From Trichomonas vaginalis G3 (lineage: Eukaryota > Parabasalia > Trichomonadida > Trichomonadidae), in contig NW_026529272.1 of assembly GCF_026262505.1 (NCBI RefSeq), positions 1-22,644 on the forward strand: a stretch of DNA of 22,644 nt. The letters are read 5' to 3'. This document shows, piece after piece, positions 17,263-22,644 of this stretch. How positions within the stretch are numbered: the first letter of the stretch is position 1; each line of letters starts with the position of its first letter. A program made the translations under genes and the position numbers. The notes below the pieces were generated by a model. The model ran no database searches, was not told where the DNA came from, and saw only the letters and a list, made by a program, of their open reading frames with translations.

Positions 17263-17664
17263 ATGTATGAAATGAACAATATACTCGACAAGGGTTTGAA
17301 TGTAAAGCTAACGAATGAAAATATTGTTGAATTCACTGAGACAGGAGCTGTTTACAAAGATGTAGAACTACTGAACAAAAGAGCAAAGGGAAGAAGCAGG
17401 AATATGAACAAAGGGTGGAAGCCTATAAAAATTTATGTCAATGATGGCTCAGGAGGTTCAAACATAAAGTATGCAGAAAGTTATAGAGTTTATGCTCTCA
17501 AAGGTGAAAAGCCTTCATTTAAGAACAGCTATTCTAACGCATATCCTCAAAAGCTAACGGATGGGGAAGTGGATGATATGAATGACAGCAAAAATATTAA
17601 CAGAAATGGCGACAGAGATGCATGGAATTTGTTTACCATCAGTCAATTGAAGGTTAAACTTTAA
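17263..17664 (+). CDS. Unidentified 133-residue basic protein
   Basis: I place the start at the ATG at 17263 (MYEMNNILDKGLNVKL). Upstream in-frame codons run into the divergent gene starting at 17237 and are therefore unlikely. The product has a Lys/Arg/Asn patch (NKRAKGRSRNMNKGWKPIKI), a Gly/Ser turn (NDGSGGSNIKYAES) and an Asn/Asp-rich end. It is mostly polar, with no membrane segment. It overlaps the ATPase gene's stop by four bases in convergent orientation. No family is recognised; the frame looks whole. Confidence 0.58.
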   Translation: MYEMNNILDKGLNVKLTNENIVEFTETGAVYKDVELLNKRAKGRSRNMNKGWKPIKIYVNDGSGGSNIKYAESYRVYALKGEKPSFKNSYSNAYPQKLTDGEVDDMNDSKNINRNGDRDAWNLFTISQLKVKL

Positions 17665-18547
17665 AACAATGTTGGTCGTTCCCATGGAATATTTTTGACT
17701 TTAATGGTATTAGTCATGATATGAATCTCAAGGTATGAACGAGGAGAGATGAGAGACTTATATGCTTCCCAAATTTCTTCAAAAGGTAATGTTATACCTG
17801 ACTGTTTCCAAATGAGTTCAATGTCATAGCGTGAGAAACCTTGAAAGATAACGAAGTCAGTTATGAGACGTTTTATGTTTAAAGCAAGGAAACGCCATGT
17901 TTGCATAAGTATTGCTACAGTTAAGTGGTAATGTCTGACTTTAGTTATGATGTTAGCTAATGGTGAGTCTGCTTTGACACTAAACCTTTTCCGGCGAAGT
18001 CGTCACAAACGAGCAGAGTGTTTGAAGGATACTTTTTGAAGGGGTATTTTGAAAGTTTTGATAGAATGTAGTTTGTCAGTCGTTTCATATCGTAAACTCC
18101 TGAGTATTGACGTAAGTGGTGTTTGTCAATAATTCTTTCCATCTCTTCTGAAGTCTTTTGCATTCCTGACTGTATGAACTCTACAATAGCATAATATTTT
18201 CTCTTACGTCGAATGTAACGTTGAAGAAATTCAATGAGTTCGCTATCTGGAACTTTAACGACAGAGGCTTGAACTTTTGACATAAATGTTTTCGCTGTTG
18301 AATCCATAGAGTCTGAAGTTGCTGATATAATGATTTGGTCATAGTAAGAGTCGTTTCCTAAACGCTCTGTTATGAGTATATGACGAATGAGGTTAAATGT
18401 CTTACCTGAACCCATCTTTCCACAATAGAAATACACACCATTTGAACAGAACTCATAGTCCTTACTGAAAGGAAGAATGAGAGAACTGTTGAGCTTTTCA
18501 CTGCTTTCATTCATGTCTTCATCTACGTCATGTATTAAATGCTTCAT
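17661..18547 (-). pseudogene. FtsK/HerA-like (A32-type) genome-packaging ATPase (broken)
   Basis: This motor loads element DNA into capsids using ATP. From the ATG at 18547 the sequence gives an acidic lead (HDVDEDMNESSEKL), then FCSNGVYFYCGKMGSGKTFN with the Walker A motif GKMGSGKT. After it come a strand (YYDQIIISATSDS) and the Walker B region NTLLVCDDFAGKG. The C-terminal part keeps QTWRFLALNIKRLITDFV, matching the conserved region after Walker B in Polinton ATPases where a Gln/Arg sensor lies. Overall length is about usual for the family (250-300 residues). It appears broken, with about one break. Start codons of this gene and the + gene at 18564 are only 16 bases apart. Confidence 0.85.
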
Positions 18548-18552
18548 TTTAT

Positions 18553-18563
18553 CTTCATTAAAA
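18553..18563 (+). promoter_or_regulatory. Inr-like TCATTAAA between divergent starts
   Basis: TCATTA followed by AAA lies directly before the ATG at 18564. It matches the word before the fibre gene's start at 15603. The whole space between this start and the divergent ATPase start is 16 bases, so the initiators of the two genes must nearly overlap. Confidence 0.45.
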
Positions 18564-19445
18564 ATGCAAGTCAGAAATATTCAGAACATAGCACCGAGTC
18601 TAACTGACAAGAGTATAAAGATATACTATGAACAGTTATGATGAAACCTACCAAAATTCAAGAAAGTCAGTATACTTATGAATATCCAAGACACTGGGTA
18701 GAGTATGTAGGAGGTGAGAAAGCTATTGAAATAAGACAAGTTAGAAGTATTCCAGCAGGAAGAACAATATTATTGAAGAACTTTAATGTTTTGAGGTATA
18801 TAATGATGAAACAAAGAAGCAAGATAGTTTTCCTGTTGCTGTGTATGTGAACCTAGACACAGGAGATGACATGAAAAGTTTTTAACACAAAGCTTCAAAC
18901 GGTAGTGAGAGAACAACTGACTGCGGAAGGACATCCATTACCTTCAGAAGTTACCATAGTATAATTTTGAAACAAATGCAATAGATTTTAAAGTCGTCTC
19001 TGCAAAGAAGTCAGGTTTTACATTTAATGAAGCAGATGTATATTCGAATGAAAACTTCAAAGCTATTGCATGGTTAGATAATGACGATTGCTTTAAGAAA
19101 ATATTTAAATTCAGTGACTCAAAGATGTCAATAGATGACCTTCGTGGAATGTTACCATCGACATTTACAGTAGAAGGTTCAGCAGGATTGCTTACAAGAT
19201 TGTCAATTGGTGGTATTTGGTCTCGTGAGAACATTGTTATAAAATCCAGTATAAGTGAATTTGCTGAAGAATCTATATTATGTCTTTCAAACTACATGTA
19301 TTCGCCGCCGAAGCATTATAGTATAACAAACTTTGTCAGTAAGTTTAACATAAGACTTGTCGAACCTTCTTCAATGAAAGATGTTGTGCTACCAAAAGAT
19401 GGAAAGGATGGACTCATTATTGAGATGATTTTAATAGCATATTAA
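18564..19445 (+). CDS. Candidate minor capsid protein, copy 2, paralogue of 2947-3805 (broken)
   Basis: Begins MQVRNIQNIAPSLTDKSI at 18564. Blocks YEYPRHWVEYVGGEKAIEI near the start, SPPKHYSITNFVSKFNIRL and LPKDGKDGLIIEMILI at the end line up in order with the gene at 2947-3805. The middle is beta-rich (MLPSTFTVEGSAGLLTRLS; RENIVIKSSISEF). The two genes are probably old duplicates that now serve distinct virion positions. About three to five breaks are present, more than in copy 1. It ends directly at the next start codon (TAA then ATG, no gap). Capsid function is inferred from size, beta content and neighbourhood with the ATPase. Confidence 0.52.
19422..19436 (+). promoter_or_regulatory. GAGATGATTTTAATA element before the start at 19446
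   Basis: This 15-base word ends 9 bases before the ATG at 19446. The identical word occurs at 19621-19635, 8 bases before the next ATG at 19644. In the first gene it is read in one frame (EMILI) and in the second in another (RDDFN), so protein conservation does not explain it. A core promoter element hidden in the 3' end of the upstream gene is likely. Confidence 0.6.
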
Positions 19446-19643
19446 ATGAGCTTGTTCTTGAAGGTCATTCATGATGAAATAACTGTTGTAGAAGATGTTA
19501 GCAATTGTTCAGACATTTTGAAGCGTATAGATGAGATAAGAAAGAAGTTTATGAATGAGAATGTTTATGTTTCATTGACTTTCTCCAGTAACGAGAACTT
19601 TTATGAGATAATATTGAAGAGAGATGATTTTAATATGGTGTAA
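19446..19643 (+). CDS. Unidentified 65-residue protein
   Basis: A whole short frame. The ATG at 19446 directly follows the stop of the preceding gene, and its own stop is directly followed by the ATG at 19644. It encodes a compact alpha/beta product (MSLFLKVIHDEITVVEDV, ILKRIDEIRKKFM, NVYVSLTFSSNENFYEII). No membrane segment or Cys motif is present. The family is not recognised. It sits between a capsid-like gene and a probable virion-core gene, so a small structural role is possible. Confidence 0.6.
   Translation: MSLFLKVIHDEITVVEDVSNCSDILKRIDEIRKKFMNENVYVSLTFSSNENFYEIILKRDDFNMV
19621..19635 (+). promoter_or_regulatory. GAGATGATTTTAATA element before the start at 19644
   Basis: Second exact copy of the 15-base word at 19422-19436, 8 bases before the ATG at 19644 and inside the last codons of the upstream gene. 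Its recurrence at the same distance from two starts, in different reading frames, argues for a transcription-start element. Confidence 0.6.
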
Positions 19644-20171
19644 ATGGTAGCTTGGACAGCTTTAGGCGCAATGGGAACAAAAGCATTAGCATTTGGAGCA
19701 AAAGCACTTGGGGCTTATGACGCAGTAAATAAAATGAGTGGAGGAAGGGTTTCGAAGACATTAGATGCAAATAAAGGGAAGATTGGAGGCTGGGTTGCAA
19801 AGAAGTTAAGATTAAATAAAATAGGGCTCATAAATAAAGCATCCAATTTGGTTGCGACTGAGTCAGAAAATGCTTTAGGAAAGGACGATGAGTTTGCAAA
19901 ACACGCAAAAGACTTTAATGACCAGATGAAAGGTGAAACAATGCATTTAAATAGATTCGATGGAACTAAAGAAAATGTTTCTTCTCCACCAGTAGTTCTT
20001 CCGTATGGTCCCTATGGAATGTATGGAAATCCTTACGAAAGACCATTTGACCCATTGACTGGTGGAAGTAACTGGTATCATTACGGACGAAGAAGAAAGA
20101 CAGTCAAGTTGGAGACAGACGTGAAGAAAGCAACTAAAAAGAAACCAAGGAAGAGAGTTATAAAGCAATGA
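19644..20171 (+). CDS. Small basic virion-like protein with hydrophobic Ala/Gly N-terminus
   Basis: A whole 175-residue frame. The N-terminus is Ala/Gly-rich and amphipathic (WTALGAMGTKALAFGAKALG). The middle is helical and basic (GKIGGWVAKKLRLNKIGL). A Pro/Tyr/Gly-rich segment follows (VLPYGPYGMYGNPYERPFD), and the tail is strongly basic (KKATKKKPRKRVIKQ). This composition is reminiscent of adenovirus minor core or membrane-active proteins such as pVI and pX, and of small Polinton virion proteins, but it is not proof of homology. It is the last of three rightward genes without spacing. Downstream lie a GC double hairpin and block C, likely marking its 3' end. Confidence 0.6.
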   Translation: MVAWTALGAMGTKALAFGAKALGAYDAVNKMSGGRVSKTLDANKGKIGGWVAKKLRLNKIGLINKASNLVATESENALGKDDEFAKHAKDFNDQMKGETMHLNRFDGTKENVSSPPVVLPYGPYGMYGNPYERPFDPLTGGSNWYHYGRRRKTVKLETDVKKATKKKPRKRVIKQ

Positions 20172-20179
20172 ATTCAACA

Positions 20180-20209
20180 GACCCAAAGGGTCAGAGCCGC
20201 TTTGCGGCT
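20180..20209. repeat. GC-rich double hairpin element 'c', intergenic
   Basis: GACCC-AAA-GGGTC (20180-20192), two bases, then AGCCGC-TTT-GCGGCT (20195-20209). Both stems are perfect. It begins 9 bases past the stop codon of the gene ending at 20171 and directly abuts block C, so here the element is in a non-coding site. Confidence 0.8.
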
Positions 20210-20210
20210 A

Positions 20211-20272
20211 GGTTAGAAATGAGGTTAGAAAACGTGTTAGATCTAACATTCTAACATAAACATTATTTTTGT
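20211..20272. repeat. Structured block C, inverted copy of block A
   Basis: GGTTAGAAATGAGGTTAGAA, then the palindrome TGTTAGATCTAACA (20235-20248), TTCTAACATAAACATTATT and a T run. It agrees closely with block B and, reversed, with block A. It lies between convergent gene ends (20171 on +, 20348 on -), supporting a shared 3'-end role. Confidence 0.75.
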
Positions 20273-20347
20273 GCTATGTTTTCATACGTGTGAGGGTGGT
20301 GATATCATTAATTTTTAAATAAATGTGGGAACAAAAATATAACATTT

Positions 20348-20782
20348 CTACTCAGCAGGAATGAGACCCTTACTGACTATGTATTCGTTTAATGCTTGAT
20401 GAAAACAATGGTACATATTATCGTATGGGTATACACAACGTCTGTTTCCATCGTCGTCGTATATGTAGAGCTCAAATCCAGTCCAACCTTCTTTTGTACA
20501 ATATGTAGCTTTATTTAAGTATGCATTTATGTAGATAAGGCAATTTTTTTCATCGCTCCAGAAATAATTTTTGTTCTTTGTTGAAATAGTTTTCGTTCCT
20601 CTGCGACCATAAGGAATGTATGCAATGAACTTTGCGTCATAAGGGATTGTAATATATTCAGGGTTTCTTTCATCGTCAATGGGTCTGTCTTTGTTAAAAT
20701 GCATGTTTCTCAGTTTTACTTGAGTTTTGAATAGTTCACGGAAACGTTCTGGGAAAGAGTCATAGTAAATGTAGTCGGACAT
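20348..20782 (-). CDS. Unidentified 144-residue protein
   Basis: A whole frame from the ATG at 20782 (MSDYIYYDSFPERFRELF). It is rich in Tyr and beta-type segments (YITIPYDAKFIAYIPYG, NYFWSDEKNCLIYINAYL, GWTGFELYIYDDDGN) and ends with YPYDNMYHCFHQALNEYIV. No catalytic pattern or membrane segment is recognised. I looked for an adenovirus-type Cys protease pattern here and did not find one. The leader holds the TAAGGTTATTTTTT core about 40 bases upstream, as in the KilA-N group. It is the last gene before the probable right end of the element. Confidence 0.62.
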   Translation of the reverse strand: MSDYIYYDSFPERFRELFKTQVKLRNMHFNKDRPIDDERNPEYITIPYDAKFIAYIPYGRRGTKTISTKNKNYFWSDEKNCLIYINAYLNKATYCTKEGWTGFELYIYDDDGNRRCVYPYDNMYHCFHQALNEYIVSKGLIPAE

Positions 20783-20817
20783 GTCTTTGTAATGAAATAA
20801 AAAATTAAAAAAAAATA

Positions 20818-20835
20818 AAAATAAGGTTATTTTTT
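20818..20835 (-). promoter_or_regulatory. Conserved upstream element of the 144-residue gene
   Basis: AAAATAAGGTTATTTTTT lies about 36-53 bases before the ATG at 20782, in an A/T-only leader. It matches the core at 95-106 (AATAACGTTATT) apart from two central bases. A CATTACAAAGACATG context at the start is close to the TGTAAAGACATATG of other leaders. Confidence 0.5.
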
Positions 20836-20848
20836 ATTTAGTGAGGAT

Positions 20849-20920
20849 GGTAGTGAATTCGTTAGTGAAGTCGTTAGTGAAGTCGTTAGTGAAGTCGTTA
20901 GTGAAGTCGTTAGTGAAGTC
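20849..20920. repeat. 12-base tandem array, GTTAGTGAAGTC
   Basis: Five exact copies of GTTAGTGAAGTC lie at 20861-20920, preceded by one degenerate copy (GGTAGTGAATTC, 20849-20860). The exact identity suggests recent slippage expansion. The array lies in the 273-base gap between the gene starting at 20782 and the one starting at 21056, the most likely place for the element's right end. It could belong to a terminal region, but that was not shown. Confidence 0.9.
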
Positions 20921-20956
20921 GTTTATGTGTCAGATGGTTTTGTAAATATTTAAGGT

Positions 20957-20999
20957 TATGTTGGGTAAGGTGGAACGCAGTGCCGCCGTACCCAACATA
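20957..20999. repeat. Long hairpin, 11-base stem with GC-rich inner stem
   Basis: TATGTTGGGTA (20957-20967) pairs perfectly with TACCCAACATA (20989-20999). Inside, GGTGG can pair with CCGCC (one G-T), leaving a short GC-rich loop. No coding crosses it. It could be a rho-independent-like hairpin, a cruciform, another member of the GC hairpin family in a larger stem, or part of an element terminus. Confidence 0.75.
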
Positions 21000-21055
21000 G
21001 TCATACTAACTATGTTAAGTAAAGAGAAAAAAAATATTTTTTTATTTTTATAAAA

Positions 21056-22644
21056 ATGCCCCCATATAGAATGGATAGAAAATCTGCTAGAATAAAAGCA
21101 GAGTTGCAAAGATATGGTTGGAGAGTTTCGAAGAAGTTTAAATATAGGAAGGGAAGACCCATAAAAGTCTATGACAAATTGTCTGGTCTTCGCTACGAAA
21201 TGGATTTGGAAACAGCACGTGCAAATTATCCAAACAGACTAGAGAGGTTAGAAGAAGAACGTCTTATGGACATGCCTTTCGATGTTAGTGAACCTCAAGT
21301 TGAAGGACACGACGGCTTTGCCAGATTCTACTGGAAACATGACGAACAATTGCATCCTTTGAGAAGGAAAAAAGGAAAAGGTGAAGACGCACATGCTCCC
21401 ATGAAAAGAACAAGATATGCATATGAGAAGTACCGTGAAGTTAGAAGTCAAATTACTTCTGGTCGAACCTTTACAGTAAACTTTGACGAAGGAAAGAACA
21501 AAGAAGGCTTCATGGGTGTACTTGCTGCCATACAAGACGGAAATAAGAAAGGACACAATCTCAGATTGACCATAACAGATTTGGATGGTCACATTTACTA
21601 TGCATATGGCAATGTCACAAACAGCTGCAATCTTCTTGACGCTTTCAAGACTACAAAGAGAGAACAAATGGTTGACTCCGACTCAGACATTTTGAATGCA
21701 ATTGAAGGAATTGCAAGTGTCAAGTTCGAATGGTACCAACCTAACCCTCAAGCAGTCAGACAACATGCTGGATACTTCCCGTTCAGAAATAAGTCTGACA
21801 TTGACTTGACAAGGTATGGAATTTACAATTCAATTGAAACAATTGTCAATGAACCTTGCATTCTTACATGTCTCAGGAACTCTGGTCTTGTTACAGATGA
21901 GAAATGAAGTATCTTGAGTCATGTGTGAAGACAAGGTACATTCTCAGAGGTCAATTGGCAAAAATTGCACCGTTGGCAAATGTCAATATCCGAGTCAACA
22001 TACCTACAGCTAAAGGTTCTTCACATGACGACTATGTTGTTGATTCAAATTACCATGGTTGAAGATTGTAATTGTCCACAACCACTTCATGTTGAACGAA
22101 AGTCTTACAAACCCATTGTTCGGAAAAGGCAAGTGCAACATTGTCAGAGCTGTAAACATTCTTTTCGAGAAAGGTTTGTTGGAACCAATTCCAGATGACA
22201 AGCTGACAGAAACTTTTGTACCAAAAGACGAAACAAACTTTTCATGTTAGCAAGACCAAAAGTTGTTCCAGACAAAGTTCTAGTACAAAAGAAGTACACA
22301 ATTCCACAAGGAGTTGGATTGTTCGGATACCAACCTGAACCAGAAGAACTTCCAATGAGGTTGCAAGAACTTCAAGATGCTATAAACAAACTTCCATTGA
22401 GACATCCAATTGACGTCAAATTGATTGGAGAGCATCTGAGTTAGGTCAGAATTGGAATTCACAGTCGGAATATATTGGACAACTCATGTATGCAGTCGTT
22501 AAGGTCGACATAGTATTATTTTTCATCTGAGTCGAACTTGTCGCAACCTAATTGACAGTTTGTGGAAATTCAAGTGAGTCTCTTACTTCTTTAAGAACAT
22601 TCTCCTGTTATCGTCATAAACATCGTCGAAGCAACTGTTTCATA
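21056..22644 (+). pseudogene. N-terminal part of a second polymerase-type gene, running off the right edge (broken)
   Basis: The ATG at 21056 follows an A/T leader. The product starts basic (RMDRKSARIKAELQRYGW), with a small domain KYRKGRPIKVYDKLSG, and later holds a beta region (LRLTITDLDGHIYYAYGN) and NEPCILTCLRNSGLVTDEKY. Downstream coding-like sequence includes HNHFMLNESL. These resemble, in order, DNCFVYACIQAG and DHYMLNERL in the polymerase gene at 3866-7776. So this is probably the pre-exonuclease part of a related but diverged polymerase gene. Third codon positions use far more C than neighbouring genes do, suggesting a different element or lineage. About three or more breaks are present. 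The last 200 bases have no clear frame I can name. Confidence 0.55.

Larger units (their letters stand above)
1..20820. mobile_element. Polinton/Maverick-type virus-like element (Trichomonas-like), internal part and probable right end
   Basis: Polintons are large self-synthesising DNA elements that also encode virion proteins. The diagnostic set is present here: family B DNA polymerase, rve-type integrase, packaging ATPase and double-jelly-roll-type major capsid, together with KilA-N and T5orf172 genes. Genes lie on both strands, are tightly packed and lack introns. The left end is outside the window, since a gene runs off base 1. The right boundary is inferred to fall after the 20348-20782 gene, because base and codon use change beyond about 21050 and a second polymerase-like N-terminus begins there. 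No terminal inverted repeat was identified. About half the genes look whole and the rest carry one to several breaks. I infer a fairly young, decaying copy, while noting that sequence errors could add breaks. Family is confident; exact ends are not. Confidence 0.88.

Noticed and set aside
20849-20920. Possible CRISPR-like array
   Set aside because: Units are only 12 bases and directly adjacent with no spacers, in a eukaryotic-type element; it is a simple tandem repeat.
1-22644. tRNA, rRNA and riboswitch genes
   Set aside because: No cloverleaf, rRNA-like core or known riboswitch pattern was recognised on either strand by eye.
1-22644. Terminal inverted repeats between the left part and the region near 20850-21050
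   Set aside because: By eye only A/T leader similarity was seen, which is explained by the shared promoter-like module; the left end lies outside the window.
22442-22644. Extra gene at the extreme right
   Set aside because: No open frame or motif of useful length; treated as the decayed continuation of the 21056 gene.

Overview
The window is AT-rich, very gene-dense and shows no introns. It is almost entirely a Polinton/Maverick-type virus-like DNA element. The core gene set is recognisable: a protein-primed-type family B DNA polymerase (3866-7776, -), a retroviral-type integrase (11489-12572, -), an FtsK/HerA-like packaging ATPase (17661-18547, -), a double-jelly-roll-type major capsid protein (602-2161, -) and several candidate minor capsid genes. 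Protein style, codon use and the accessory genes fit the Maverick families known from the parabasalid Trichomonas vaginalis. That host assignment is my inference from recognition, not a database result.

Layout. 1-564: the start of a minus-strand gene leaving the window, then a small membrane-anchored protein with a Pro-rich part. 602-3805: major capsid, a small basic gene, then two rightward genes (a Lys-rich coiled coil and a minor-capsid-like protein). 3866-7776: the polymerase, with an SAP-like N-terminus and a 23-residue tandem repeat. 7865-9972: an unknown gene, a KilA-N DNA-binding protein and a T5orf172/GIY-YIG-like protein. 9973-11488: an unknown CxxC protein set among structured intergenic repeats. 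11489-12572: integrase with an extra chromo-like tail. 12633-15603: a long phage-type fibre gene ending in a tail-collar-like domain. 15621-17664: capsid-like and unknown small genes. 17661-18547: ATPase. 18564-20171: three rightward genes with no spacing (minor-capsid-like, unknown, small basic virion-like protein). 20348-20782: unknown gene. 21056-22644: a rightward gene of different base and codon use that resembles the N-terminal part of the polymerase gene, probably the start of a second element.

State. About ten genes look whole, including the major capsid gene. About a dozen look broken, with one to several breaks each, so the copy is a decaying, probably fairly young fossil; some breaks could also be sequence errors. 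No terminal inverted repeats or target-site duplication could be identified. The left end lies outside the window; the right end probably lies between about 20820 and 21055. No adenovirus-type maturation protease was recognised.

The most unusual signals are at DNA level. (i) GC-rich double-hairpin mini-elements sit in the AT-rich sequence. Two of them lie in the same reading frame inside unrelated proteins and show paired stem changes. (ii) A family of intergenic blocks conserves a palindromic architecture while the repeated word changes (GTTAGA, GGGTAGA, GGTGA). (iii) Repeated upstream motifs occur, including one 15-base element carried in two different reading frames at the ends of two genes.
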